From the NCBI RefSeq assembly GCF_016127915.1, contig NZ_CP066059.1, forward strand, positions 1,694,001 to 1,758,000: a stretch of DNA of 64,000 nt. The letters run 5' to 3'. The notes under the pieces are model-generated. The model did no database searches and was not told the DNA's origin. It saw nothing but the letters and a program-made list of their open reading frames with translations. Position 1 is the stretch's first letter. Each line of letters opens with the position of its first letter. Shown one piece after another: positions 53,604 through 61,890 of this stretch. Both the position numbers and the translations under genes were made by a program. The stretch is from Streptococcus oralis (GTDB lineage Bacteria; Bacillota; Bacilli; Lactobacillales; Streptococcaceae).

Positions 53604-54014
53604 ATGCACGTTAGATTGGAAAATAAGGAATCTCATAAAGCGCAGGAAATAGGGGACTTGATTCGTGCTTATAATCGTTCTAAAAGAGAAGAGGCTGAAA
53701 GCGAGCCACTGAACCTTTATGTCGAAGACGAAAAGGGCAATCTCATGGCAGGCTTAGTAGCAGAGACTTTCGGAAATTGGTTGGAAATCGAGTATTTGTT
53801 TGTGAAAGAGGAATTGAGGGGACAAGGAATTGGTTCAAAACTATTGCAGCGAGCTGAAAATGAAGCCAAGAATCGAAACTGTCGTTTTTCTTTCGTGAAT
53901 ACTTACCAGTTTCAAGCACCAGATTTTTATAAAAGGCATGGCTACAAGGAAGTCTTTGCCTTGCAAGACTACCCCTATACAGGGCAAAGATTTTATTACC
54001 AAAAGGATTTGTAA
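53604..54014 (+). CDS. GNAT family N-acetyltransferase
   Basis: A 136-residue GNAT protein. The acetyl-CoA motif is VKEELRGQGIGSKLLQRAE near residues 71-89, and the C-terminus FYKRHGYKEVFALQDYPY is the usual beta-bulge strand. The start has AGGAGG. Substrate is unknown. It lies alone between the permease terminator and the HAD gene. Confidence 0.84.
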   Translation: MHVRLENKESHKAQEIGDLIRAYNRSKREEAESEPLNLYVEDEKGNLMAGLVAETFGNWLEIEYLFVKEELRGQGIGSKLLQRAENEAKNRNCRFSFVNTYQFQAPDFYKRHGYKEVFALQDYPYTGQRFYYQKDL

Positions 54015-54071
54015 GCTATTACTCTGCGAAAATCAAATAGGAAATCTTCACATCACTATGGAGGTAGGTTA

Positions 54072-54668
54072 ATGGATATCATACTAGATATGGGCAACGT
54101 CTTATTAGAATGGAACAAGGATAAGATTTTACAAGGCGTTTCGGATACGAAGGAAGAATATTTGGTTTTAGATAAAGCCATTTTTCAGTCGGGACTTTGG
54201 GAAAGATTAGATCTTGGGACCATGACGAGAGAAGAGTTGGTGTTTAAAGTTGTGTCGATGATTGGAAGTACCTATCAAAAGAAAGTCGAAGAAGTTATCT
54301 GGAACTGGCTTAGCTACATTGATATTTATAGGGAAGTCTTTCCTGTTTTGTCAGAACTAAAGAAAAAGGGACATCGCATCTTTGTCTTGTCCAATACCTC
54401 AAAGGTATTTTATGACTTGCTGGAAGAGCAACTATCTCCCTTAAAAGAACTTTTAGATGGTTTTGTCCTATCCTGTGATATAAAAGCTATAAAGCCTGAT
54501 TTGGCAATGTTTAAGGGGATTCTCGATAAATACCAGCTAGATCCTACAAATTGTGTCTTTCTAGACGATATTGAGGACAATACAATCGCAGCTCAGAAAT
54601 TGGGCATCAAGGGCTGTCAGGTCAAGAAAAGAAGTGATGTCGTCGATATTTTGAAATCCTATATTTGA
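54072..54668 (+). CDS. HAD superfamily hydrolase (YihX-like)
   Basis: A 198-residue HAD subfamily IA hydrolase. Motif I is DMGNVLLEW (residues 6-14, with the catalytic Asp followed by M-G rather than the more common L-D, as in YihX-type proteins), motif II LSNTS, motif III around KAIKPD and motif IV FLDDIEDN. E. coli YihX is an alpha-D-glucose-1-phosphate phosphatase; substrate here is not proven. GGAGG is present 8 bases before the ATG. Confidence 0.85.
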   Translation: MDIILDMGNVLLEWNKDKILQGVSDTKEEYLVLDKAIFQSGLWERLDLGTMTREELVFKVVSMIGSTYQKKVEEVIWNWLSYIDIYREVFPVLSELKKKGHRIFVLSNTSKVFYDLLEEQLSPLKELLDGFVLSCDIKAIKPDLAMFKGILDKYQLDPTNCVFLDDIEDNTIAAQKLGIKGCQVKKRSDVVDILKSYI

Positions 54669-54675
54669 ACTCAAC

Positions 54676-54705
54676 ACTCTCTACTTTTGTGGTAGAGAGT
54701 TTTCT
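54676..54705 (+). terminator. Terminator of the HAD gene
   Basis: A 9-bp stem (54676-54684 with 54692-54700), 7-base loop, followed by TTTTC. Confidence 0.8.
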
Positions 54706-54739
54706 TGTTAATAAAATCTTACAAAATGACATTTATATA

Positions 54740-54767
54740 TTGCATTAAGTTGGATATATGGTATAAT
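54740..54767 (+). promoter_or_regulatory. Promoter of the HTH/membrane-protein pair
   Basis: TTGCAT (54740-54745), 16-base spacer with TG-G, TATAAT (54762-54767). Confidence 0.75.
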
Positions 54768-54814
54768 GTTTTTAAAAGAAGCGCAACTTTTTAAAATTTT
54801 GAAGGAGGATGCTA

Positions 54815-55024
54815 GTGGCTAAAAATTTAAAATTAAAATTAGCTCGGGTAGAGCGTGATTTAACACAAGGGGAATTGGCAGAAGCTGTAGGTGTTACTAG
54901 GCAGACTATAGGCTTGATTGAAGCTGGGAAATACAATCCCAGTCTCTCCCTCTGCCAGTCCATTTGCAGATGTTTAGGCAAAACTTTAGACCAACTATTT
55001 TGGGAGGAAGAAGATGAAAAATAG
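54815..55024 (+). CDS. XRE-family transcriptional regulator
   Basis: A 69-residue protein that is almost wholly a helix-turn-helix (KLARVERDLTQGELAEAVGV then TRQTIGLIEAGKYNPSL), followed by an acidic tail. GTG 54815 is chosen: AAGGAGG (54802-54808) is 6 bases from it but touches the in-frame ATG at 54809. Small regulators of this type pair with a membrane protein gene, here overlapping by 11 bases, and are usually autoregulatory (inference). Confidence 0.88.
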   Translation: MAKNLKLKLARVERDLTQGELAEAVGVTRQTIGLIEAGKYNPSLSLCQSICRCLGKTLDQLFWEEEDEK

Positions 55025-55502
55025 ATTTTTTTATTATCAATTATTAGACGAAAGAGAAGAACAACTGATTAACAAAGCTGGTGCAGAGTCTTTTTATATG
55101 TTTATCGGGCTCATTCTGCTAAGCTATCTGGTGGCAGTATTAGCACCTGCTCTTTTTAATCCTGATATTCTTCTGGTTACCCTTCTTTTAGGAATTTTCT
55201 TCTTTTTCAATCGTGCACGACAACTTGGAGTGACCTACTATAGTCGTTTTCATTTTACGATTGTAGGGTGTTTGCTGGTAACTCTTGCTATTACGACTCT
55301 CTTGATGTTACAGAATTATCAATTCAATATCGAAATTTATCAGTACAATCCTTTGAACGTTAAATACTTGTCTGCTTGGGTTATTACTTATCTGATTTAC
55401 CTGCCTTGGGTTTTTATCGGCAATCTCGGCCTTAAAAGTTATGGTGAATGGGCTCAAAAAAAGTTTGAGCGAGATATGGATGAACTGGAGAGTGGAGAAT
55501 AG
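55014..55502 (+). CDS. Four-helix membrane protein paired with the XRE regulator
   Basis: A 162-residue protein with four predicted membrane helices (about residues 27-46, 50-65, 79-100 and 119-141) and charged ends; it resembles DUF6773-type proteins. Its gene overlaps the regulator by 11 bases and GGAGGAAG lies just before the ATG, so they form a unit. Function is unknown; sensing a membrane signal for the regulator, or immunity-like roles, are both possible. Confidence 0.65.
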   Translation: MKNRFFYYQLLDEREEQLINKAGAESFYMFIGLILLSYLVAVLAPALFNPDILLVTLLLGIFFFFNRARQLGVTYYSRFHFTIVGCLLVTLAITTLLMLQNYQFNIEIYQYNPLNVKYLSAWVITYLIYLPWVFIGNLGLKSYGEWAQKKFERDMDELESGE

Positions 55503-55534
55503 CTTGTTATCTTTTTATCAATCTCGGTAAAATG

Positions 55535-55543
55535 TGTTATAAT
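55535..55543 (+). promoter_or_regulatory. pncB-nadE promoter
   Basis: An extended -10, TG-T-TATAAT (hexamer 55538-55543), about 75 bases before the pncB start. Confidence 0.65.
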
Positions 55544-55618
55544 AGTACTAATTTATTGGATGGTGTGAAAGTGGTAGAATACGTTCATACCTTTGTAAAA
55601 AAGGAAGAAGGAAAACAG

Positions 55619-57079
55619 ATGTATCCAGATGATAGTTTGACATTGCACACGGACTTGTACCAGATCAATATGATGCAAGTTTACTTTGACCAAGGAATTC
55701 ACAATAAAAAGGCGGTCTTTGAAGTTTATTTCCGCCAGCAACCTTTTCAGAACGGTTATGCAGTTTTCGCTGGCTTGGAAAGAATTGTACATTATCTTAA
55801 AGACTTACGCTTTTCTGATAGCGATATTGCCTACTTGGAGTCGCTTGGCTATCATGGGGCGTTCTTAGACTACCTCCGCAATTTCAAGTTGGAGTTGACG
55901 GTTCGTTCTGCTCAGGAAGGGGACTTAGTCTTTGCCAATGAACCGATTGTACAGGTGGAAGGTCCTCTAGCCCAATGTCAATTAGTCGAAACGGCTCTCT
56001 TAAACATCGTTAACTTTCAAACCTTGATAGCGACTAAGGCAGCACGTATTCGTTCGGTTATCGAAGATGAACCTTTGATGGAGTTCGGGACACGTCGTGC
56101 GCAAGAAATGGATGCGGCTATCTGGGGAACACGCGCAGCCGTGATTGGTGGCGCTAATGGAACCAGCAACGTGCGTGCTGGTAAACTCTTTGACATTCCT
56201 GTCTTAGGAACCCACGCTCATGCCTTGGTACAGGTTTATGGAAACGACTATGAAGCCTTCAAGGCCTATGCGGCGACCCATCGTGATTGTGTCTTTCTTG
56301 TGGATACCTATGACACCCTTCGCATCGGCGTGCCAGCTGCTATTCAGGTGGCGCGTGAGCTAGGTGACCAGATTAACTTTATGGGTGTACGGATTGACTC
56401 TGGGGATATTGCCTACATTTCCAAGAAAGTCCGTCAGCAATTGGACGAGGCTGGCTTTACAGAGGCTAAGATTTATGCTTCTAATGACCTTGATGAAAAT
56501 ACTATTCTCAACCTCAAGATGCAAAAGGCTAAGATTGATGTATGGGGTGTGGGAACCAAGCTGATTACAGCTTATGATCAACCAGCTCTTGGGGCAGTTT
56601 ATAAGATTGTTGCGATTGAAGATGAGAATGGTCAGATGCGCAATACTATCAAACTGTCTAATAATGCTGAAAAAGTGTCAACGCCAGGTAAGAAGCAGGT
56701 GTGGCGCATTACCAGCCGTGAAAAAGGCAAGTCAGAAGGTGACTACATTACTTATGATGGTGTGGATGTGAGTGACATGACAGAAATCAAGATGTTCCAT
56801 CCGACCTATACCTACATCAAAAAGACCGTTCGTAATTTTGATGCCGTTCCTCTCTTGGTAGATATTTTTAAAGAAGGAACATTAGTTTACAACCTGCCTA
56901 GTTTGACTGAGATTCAGTCCTATGCTCGCAAAGAATTTGACAAACTTTGGGATGAGTACAAACGCGTGCTCAATCCGCAGCACTATCCAGTGGACTTGGC
57001 GCGTGATATTTGGCAAGATAAGATGGATTTGATTGATAAGATGCGCAAGGAAGCTCTTGGTGAAGGAGAAGAAGAATGA
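55619..57079 (+). CDS. pncB: Nicotinate phosphoribosyltransferase
   Basis: A 486-residue enzyme that joins nicotinate and PRPP to give nicotinate mononucleotide. It starts [20 protein letters not shown] and has EFGTRRAQ (near residue 153) and HALVQ, with DSGD around residue 262 for PRPP binding. ATG 55619 is chosen because the longer frame from 55532 overlaps the -10 box. The stop overlaps the nadE start (ATGA). The pair makes NAD from nicotinate, needed as streptococci lack de novo NAD synthesis; the adenylyltransferase NadD is elsewhere. Confidence 0.95.
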   Translation: MYPDDSLTLHTDLYQINMMQVYFDQGIHNKKAVFEVYFRQQPFQNGYAVFAGLERIVHYLKDLRFSDSDIAYLESLGYHGAFLDYLRNFKLELTVRSAQEGDLVFANEPIVQVEGPLAQCQLVETALLNIVNFQTLIATKAARIRSVIEDEPLMEFGTRRAQEMDAAIWGTRAAVIGGANGTSNVRAGKLFDIPVLGTHAHALVQVYGNDYEAFKAYAATHRDCVFLVDTYDTLRIGVPAAIQVARELGDQINFMGVRIDSGDIAYISKKVRQQLDEAGFTEAKIYASNDLDENTILNLKMQKAKIDVWGVGTKLITAYDQPALGAVYKIVAIEDENGQMRNTIKLSNNAEKVSTPGKKQVWRITSREKGKSEGDYITYDGVDVSDMTEIKMFHPTYTYIKKTVRNFDAVPLLVDIFKEGTLVYNLPSLTEIQSYARKEFDKLWDEYKRVLNPQHYPVDLARDIWQDKMDLIDKMRKEALGEGEEE

Positions 57080-57900
57080 GTTTGCAAGAGACTATTATCC
57101 AGCAACTAGGTGTCAAGCCAGTGATTGACGCTCAGGAAGAAATTCGTCGTTCGATTGATTTCTTAAAGAGATACTTGAAAAAACACCCCTTCCTTAAAAC
57201 CTTTGTACTAGGGATTTCTGGAGGACAAGACTCAACCTTGGCAGGGCGCTTAGCACAATTAGCTATGGAAGAAATGCGAGCAGAGACAGGAGATGACAGC
57301 TACCAATTTATCGCTGTCCGTCTGCCATACGGAGTGCAAGCTGATGAAGCAGATGCTCAAAAAGCCCTCGCTTTCATCCAGCCAGATGTCAGCTTGGTTG
57401 TGAATATCAAGGAATCAGCTGATGCTATGACAGCTGCAGTCGAAGCGACAGGAAGTCCTGTTTCAGACTTTAACAAAGGCAATATTAAAGCTCGTAGTCG
57501 TATGATTGCCCAATACGCCCTTGCGGGTGCCCATAGCGGAGCTGTCATTGGAACAGACCATGCTGCGGAAAATATCACAGGCTTTTTTACTAAGTTTGGT
57601 GACGGTGGTGCAGATATTCTCCCTCTTTATCGCCTCAATAAACGTCAAGGAAAACAACTCTTGAAGGAACTAGGTGCAGACCCAGCACTTTATGAAAAAA
57701 TCCCAACAGCAGACCTAGAAGAAGACAAACCTGGACTTGCTGACGAAGTAGCCCTCGGAGTCACTTACAATGAAATTGATGACTACCTCGAAGGCAAGGC
57801 AATCAGCCCAGAAGCCCAAGAAACTATCGAAAATTGGTGGCACAAAGGCCAACACAAACGCCACCTACCAATCACCGTATTTGACGACTTTTGGGAGTAA
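57076..57900 (+). CDS. nadE: NH3-dependent NAD+ synthetase
   Basis: A 274-residue enzyme that amidates deamido-NAD with ammonia and ATP. The PP-loop [16 protein letters not shown] (residues 46-61), GNIKARSRM near 136, and the [20 protein letters not shown] segment near 155-174 are conserved. There is no glutaminase domain, so it is the ammonia-dependent form. It overlaps pncB by 4 bases, and a terminator begins at its stop codon. Confidence 0.97.
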   Translation: MSLQETIIQQLGVKPVIDAQEEIRRSIDFLKRYLKKHPFLKTFVLGISGGQDSTLAGRLAQLAMEEMRAETGDDSYQFIAVRLPYGVQADEADAQKALAFIQPDVSLVVNIKESADAMTAAVEATGSPVSDFNKGNIKARSRMIAQYALAGAHSGAVIGTDHAAENITGFFTKFGDGGADILPLYRLNKRQGKQLLKELGADPALYEKIPTADLEEDKPGLADEVALGVTYNEIDDYLEGKAISPEAQETIENWWHKGQHKRHLPITVFDDFWE

Positions 57901-57921
57901 AAAGGTCCAGTGGACCTTTTT
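57899..57921 (+). terminator. nadE terminator
   Basis: A perfect 10-bp stem (57899-57908 with 57912-57921) around AGT; the stem begins within the nadE stop codon. Confidence 0.88.
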
Positions 57922-57957
57922 ACCCTGAGCCTAGAAATGAGAAAGCGAGCTAGCATC

Positions 57958-58509
57958 ATGAAATCTATTGGTACGCAAATGTTACAGACAGAACGTTTAA
58001 TCTTGAGAAGATTTGTGGAGAGTGATGCGGAAGCCATGTTTCAAAATTGGGCTTCATCTGCTGAGAATCTGACCTATGTCACTTGGAATCCTCATCCTGA
58101 TGTTGTGGTGACTCGGAACTCGATTCGAAATTGGGTTGCTTCTTATGCCAATCCCAACTATTACAAATGGGCCATTTGTCTCAAAGAAAACCTAGAGCAT
58201 GTGATAGGAGATATCAGCATCGTTGAAATGCATGAGATTGACTCTAGTTGTGAAATTGGCTATATTTTAGGAAAAAATTATTGGGGTCGTGGTATGATGA
58301 CGGAGGCCTTGAAAGCTGTGTTAGACTTCTGTTTTACTCAAGCAGGTTTTCAAAAAGTCAGAGCTCGTTACGCCAGTCTCAACCCAGCTTCAGGCCGTGT
58401 CATGGAGAAGGCTGGAATGTCCTATCTAAAAACTATTACCAATGGTGTGGAGAGAAAAGATTACGTTGCGGACCTTATTTATTACCAGATAAGCAGGGAA
58501 GAAAGGTGA
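57958..58509 (+). CDS. GNAT acetyltransferase, RimJ/RimL-like
   Basis: A 183-residue GNAT protein of the RimJ/RimL type. LQTERLILRRF starts the domain, and GYILGKNYWGRGMMTEALKA (near residues 97-116) is the acetyl-CoA site. The start is uncertain: ATG 57958 is used, ATG 57979 (just before LQTERL) is possible, and the longer frame from GTG 57910 lies within the nadE terminator and is excluded. Substrate unknown. A terminator follows. Confidence 0.82.
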   Translation: MKSIGTQMLQTERLILRRFVESDAEAMFQNWASSAENLTYVTWNPHPDVVVTRNSIRNWVASYANPNYYKWAICLKENLEHVIGDISIVEMHEIDSSCEIGYILGKNYWGRGMMTEALKAVLDFCFTQAGFQKVRARYASLNPASGRVMEKAGMSYLKTITNGVERKDYVADLIYYQISREER

Positions 58510-58529
58510 TCTTCTTTTCTGTTTCTATC

Positions 58530-58556
58530 AAAGCCAGACCTTGTCTGGCTTTTTTT
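58530..58556 (+). terminator. Terminator of the RimJ/RimL-like gene
   Basis: A 9-bp stem (58530-58538 with 58544-58552) and a T-run. Confidence 0.88.
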
Positions 58557-58634
58557 GTGCAAGATTTCTGAATAAACTGATTAAATTCCTATTTTTCCCT
58601 ATCATTGTCCCTGTTTTTTCTGAAGTTTTGGGGT

Positions 58635-58640
58635 TATAAT
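58635..58640 (+). promoter_or_regulatory. Promoter of the thiol-redox cluster
   Basis: TATAAT at 58635-58640, 32 bases before ccdA; the -35 is weak. Confidence 0.6.
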
Positions 58641-58672
58641 AGTCCTATCAAATCAAAGAACGGAGGAAGGCA

Positions 58673-59383
58673 ATGGACAATGTAATCTTTTTTATCAGTG
58701 TTTTTCTTACTGGAATTCTTTCCTTCTTTTCTCCTTGTATTTTACCCTTGTTACCTGTCTATGCGGGGGTCTTACTTGATGACAAAGATGGTGCTCAGGT
58801 TTCTAGCGGAAAATTTTCAATCTCAGTTGTTAGTTTATTGCGAACTATGGCCTTTATAGCGGGGATTTCCTTTGTTTTTATCTTACTGGGTTATGGAGCT
58901 GGTTTTTTAGGCAATTTGCTGTATGCTTCTTGGTTTCAGTATGTGACGGGTGCGATTATCATTCTCTTGGGCTTGCACCAGATGGATGTTTTACATTTGC
59001 AGGGACTCTACAAGGAAAGAAGGCTACAATTAAAGAGACAAGGGCAAAAGGGTCAGGACTATAGTCAGGCATTTTTACTGGGGTTAACCTTTAGTTTTGC
59101 TTGGACGCCGTGTGTAGGGCCGGTTCTGGGCTCTGTTTTAGCCTTGGCGGCTTCAGGTGGTTCAGGAGCTTGGCAGGGAGCCGGTCTCATGTTGGTCTAT
59201 ACGCTAGGTTTGGCGCTACCATTTTTGGTTCTAGCTCTTGCCTCCAGCTATGTTTTGAAACATTTCCGAAAACTCCATCCCTACCTCGGGACCCTCAAAA
59301 AAGTGGGTGGTTTCCTCATTATCGTGATGGGAATTTTGGTGCTTTTGGGGAATGCTTCCATTTTGACTACATTATTTGAATAG
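58673..59383 (+). CDS. ccdA: CcdA-type thiol-disulfide electron transporter
   Basis: A 236-residue membrane protein with about six helices that carries electrons across the membrane by paired cysteines: C22 in FFSPCILPLLP and the second in FAWTPCVGPVLG (near residue 147). In pneumococcus CcdA proteins reduce the surface thioredoxin-like Etrx, which reduces MsrAB. That order is present here: ccdA, thioredoxin-like lipoprotein, msrAB. CGGAGGAAGG lies before the ATG. Confidence 0.92.
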   Translation: MDNVIFFISVFLTGILSFFSPCILPLLPVYAGVLLDDKDGAQVSSGKFSISVVSLLRTMAFIAGISFVFILLGYGAGFLGNLLYASWFQYVTGAIIILLGLHQMDVLHLQGLYKERRLQLKRQGQKGQDYSQAFLLGLTFSFAWTPCVGPVLGSVLALAASGGSGAWQGAGLMLVYTLGLALPFLVLALASSYVLKHFRKLHPYLGTLKKVGGFLIIVMGILVLLGNASILTTLFE

Positions 59384-59396
59384 AGAGGAAAAAGAA

Positions 59397-59960
59397 ATGA
59401 AAAAATGGCAAACATGTCTCCTTGGAGTAGGCTCAATCTGTTGCTTGGCAGCCTGTTCGGCTAAAAATATGGCAGACGAGTCTACTATGAAGGAGCAAAC
59501 CAAAACAGAACAAGTTAGTTCACAAACTGCCACTAAAGGTCAGGAAGTCGCTGATTTTGAACTGACAGGTGTAGATGGCAAGACCTATCGTTTGTTTGAT
59601 TACAAGGGCAAGAAAGTCTATCTCAAATTCTGGGCTTCTTGGTGTTCCATCTGTCTAGCCAGTCTTCCAGATACCGATGAAATCGCTAAGGATGCTGGTG
59701 ATGACTATGTGGTCTTGACAGTGGTCTCTCCTGGTCACAAGGGGGAGCAAGCTGAAGCGGACTTTAAGAATTGGTACAAGGGATTGGATTATAAAAATTT
59801 TCCAGTTTTAATTGATCCATCAGGTAAACTCTTGGAAAGTTATGGTGTCCGTTCTTACCCCACCCAAGCCTTTATAGACAAGGAAGGCAAGCTGGTCAAA
59901 ACGCAACCAGGTTTTATGGATAAGGATATGATTTTAAAAGAATTGAAAGAAATGGGGTAG
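59397..59960 (+). CDS. etrx1: Extracellular thioredoxin-like lipoprotein (Etrx)
   Basis: A 187-residue TlpA/ResA-like lipoprotein. The signal peptide ends in the lipobox LAAC with C20 as lipidated residue; the thioredoxin fold has the active site W-C83-S-I-C86. ATG 59397 gives the signal peptide; the longer frame from 59376 begins inside ccdA. It likely passes electrons from CcdA to MsrAB on the outer face of the membrane. The number 1 in the symbol rests on linkage to the downstream two-component genes. Confidence 0.88.
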   Translation: MKKWQTCLLGVGSICCLAACSAKNMADESTMKEQTKTEQVSSQTATKGQEVADFELTGVDGKTYRLFDYKGKKVYLKFWASWCSICLASLPDTDEIAKDAGDDYVVLTVVSPGHKGEQAEADFKNWYKGLDYKNFPVLIDPSGKLLESYGVRSYPTQAFIDKEGKLVKTQPGFMDKDMILKELKEMG

Positions 59961-59969
59961 AGAAAGGCT

Positions 59970-61082
59970 ATGAATGATAAAGTAAAACTTTTTGTCTTGG
60001 TAGGGGTCATTCTCCTAGCCATAACCGGTTTTTATTTTCTATTGACGCGAAATGCAGGGCAGACAGATAGCTCGCAAATTGAGAAAGCATCCGTTAGCCA
60101 AGGAGGAAAAACAGTGAAAAAAACAGAAGTGAGTAAAGACGCAGACTTGCACGAAATTTATCTAGCTGGGGGATGTTTCTGGGGAGTGGAGGAATACTTC
60201 TCACGCGTGCCTGGAGTGACAGATGCCGTTTCTGGCTATGCAAACGGTAGAGGGGAAACAACCAAGTACGAATTGATCAATCAAACTGGACATGCAGAGA
60301 CTGTTCATGTCACTTACGACGCCAATCAAATTTCCCTCAAAGAAATTCTTCTTCATTACTTCCGCATTATCAATCCAACCAGCAAAAATAAACAAGGAAA
60401 TGATGTGGGGACCCAGTATCGTACCGGCGTTTATTATACAGATGACAAGGATTTGGAGGTGATCAACCAAGTCTTTGATGAGGTAGCTAAGAAATACGAC
60501 CAACCTTTGGCAGTTGAAAAGGAAAACTTGAAGAATTTTGTGGTGGCGGAGGATTATCACCAAGACTACCTAAAGAAAAATCCAAATGGCTACTGCCATA
60601 TCAATGTCAATCAGGCTGCCTATCCCGTCATTGATGCCAGCAAATATCCTAAACCAAGCGATGAAGAATTGAAAAAGACCTTGTCACCTGAGGAGTATGC
60701 AGTTACCCAGAAAAATCAAACAGAACGAGCTTTTTCAAACCGTTACTGGGATAAATTTGAATCTGGTATCTATGTGGATGTGGCAACTGGCGAACCCCTC
60801 TTTTCATCAAAGGACAAGTTTGAGTCTGGTTGTGGCTGGCCTAGTTTCACCCAACCAATCAGCCCAGATGTTGCTACCTACAAGGAAGATAAGTCCTACA
60901 ATATGACGCGTATGGAAGTGAGAAGCCGAGTTGGAGATTCTCACCTTGGCCATGTCTTTACAGATGGGCCTCAGGACAAGGGTGGCTTGCGCTACTGTAT
61001 CAATAGTCTCTCTATCCGCTTTATTCCCAAAGACCAAATGGCAGAAAAAGGCTATGCTTATTTACTAGATTATGTTGATTAA
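59970..61082 (+). CDS. msrAB1: Surface methionine sulfoxide reductase MsrA-MsrB fusion
   Basis: A 370-residue protein with an N-terminal membrane anchor (residues 6-25), an MsrA domain ([11 protein letters not shown] with nucleophile C69) and an MsrB domain ([12 protein letters not shown], then catalytic Cys in [11 protein letters not shown], about residue 343). It repairs both S and R methionine sulfoxide in surface proteins. It starts 9 bases after etrx; the three genes form one operon for extracellular oxidative repair, useful in a peroxide-producing streptococcus. Confidence 0.94.
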   Translation: MNDKVKLFVLVGVILLAITGFYFLLTRNAGQTDSSQIEKASVSQGGKTVKKTEVSKDADLHEIYLAGGCFWGVEEYFSRVPGVTDAVSGYANGRGETTKYELINQTGHAETVHVTYDANQISLKEILLHYFRIINPTSKNKQGNDVGTQYRTGVYYTDDKDLEVINQVFDEVAKKYDQPLAVEKENLKNFVVAEDYHQDYLKKNPNGYCHINVNQAAYPVIDASKYPKPSDEELKKTLSPEEYAVTQKNQTERAFSNRYWDKFESGIYVDVATGEPLFSSKDKFESGCGWPSFTQPISPDVATYKEDKSYNMTRMEVRSRVGDSHLGHVFTDGPQDKGGLRYCINSLSIRFIPKDQMAEKGYAYLLDYVD

Positions 61083-61114
61083 GAGGGCTTTCCTAAGCAG
61101 TTAGAGGAGAATTT

Positions 61115-61123
61115 TGCTATACT
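61115..61123 (+). promoter_or_regulatory. Promoter of the two-component genes
   Basis: An extended -10, TG-C-TATACT (hexamer 61118-61123), 29 bases before the response regulator. Confidence 0.6.
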
Positions 61124-61152
61124 GATACTAGTAAGTGACAAAGGAGCAGAGC

Positions 61153-61890
61153 ATGACCTACACAATCTTAATCGTAGAAGATGAGTATCTGGTAAGACAA
61201 GGATTGACCAAGCTGGTTAATGTAGCGGCCTACGATATGGAAATCATCGGTCAGGCTGAAAATGGAAGGCAGGCTTGGGACTTAATTCAAAAGCAGGTGC
61301 CAGATATCATTTTAACCGATATCAACATGCCTCAGCTAAATGGCATCCAGTTGGCCAGTCTGGTACGAGAAACCTATCCCCAGGTGCATCTGGTATTTTT
61401 GACGGGTTACGATGATTTTGATTATGCCTTGTCTGCTGTCAAACTCGGTGTAGATGATTACCTGCTCAAACCCTTTTCGCGTCAGGATATTGAGGAAATG
61501 TTGGGGAAAATCAAGCAAAAACTAGACAAGGAAGAAAAAGAAGAGCAGTTACAAGATTTACTGACCGATAAGTTTGAGGGAAACCTGGCTCAGAAGATTC
61601 AGTCTCATCTGGCTGACAGTCAGTTTAGTTTAAAGTCTTTGGCCAGTGACTTGGGCTTTAGTCCGACTTATCTGAGCTCCTTGATTAAGAAAGAGTTGGG
61701 TCTGCCTTTTCAGGATTACCTGGTGAGAGAACGTGTCAAACAAGCCAAGCTCTTGCTTCTGACCACAGATTTAAAGATTTATGAGATCGCAGAGAAGGTT
61801 GGTTTTGAAGATATGAACTACTTTACCCAACGCTTTAAACAGATTGCAGGTGTGACACCTCGTCAGTTTAAGAAGGGAGAAGGCCGATGA
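61153..61890 (+). CDS. Response regulator with AraC-type DNA-binding domain
   Basis: A 245-residue YesN-like regulator. The receiver domain (residues 1-120) has acidic residues E9, D10 and phosphoacceptor D56 (ILTDINMP), and the conserved Lys in DYLLKPF. The C-terminal AraC-type double HTH is at about 145-240 (LASDLGFSPTYLSSLIKKEL; IAEKVGFEDMNYFTQRFKQI). ATG 61153 has AAAGGAG at good spacing. It matches pneumococcal TCS09 (ZmpR) by its position after msrAB. It overlaps the kinase by 4 bases. Confidence 0.9.
   Translation: MTYTILIVEDEYLVRQGLTKLVNVAAYDMEIIGQAENGRQAWDLIQKQVPDIILTDINMPQLNGIQLASLVRETYPQVHLVFLTGYDDFDYALSAVKLGVDDYLLKPFSRQDIEEMLGKIKQKLDKEEKEEQLQDLLTDKFEGNLAQKIQSHLADSQFSLKSLASDLGFSPTYLSSLIKKELGLPFQDYLVRERVKQAKLLLLTTDLKIYEIAEKVGFEDMNYFTQRFKQIAGVTPRQFKKGEGR

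Noticed and set aside
55532..55618. Longer N-terminus for pncB
   Set aside because: The ATG at 55532 precedes the -10 box at 55538-55543, so this part would not be transcribed from that promoter, and the added residues are not family-like.
57910..57957. Longer start (GTG 57910) for the RimJ/RimL-like gene
   Set aside because: The codon lies in the loop and 3' arm of the nadE terminator, so it cannot be a useful start.
60201..60563. 120-codon open frame on the minus strand within msrAB
   Set aside because: It lies wholly opposite the conserved MsrA domain and lacks initiation signals.
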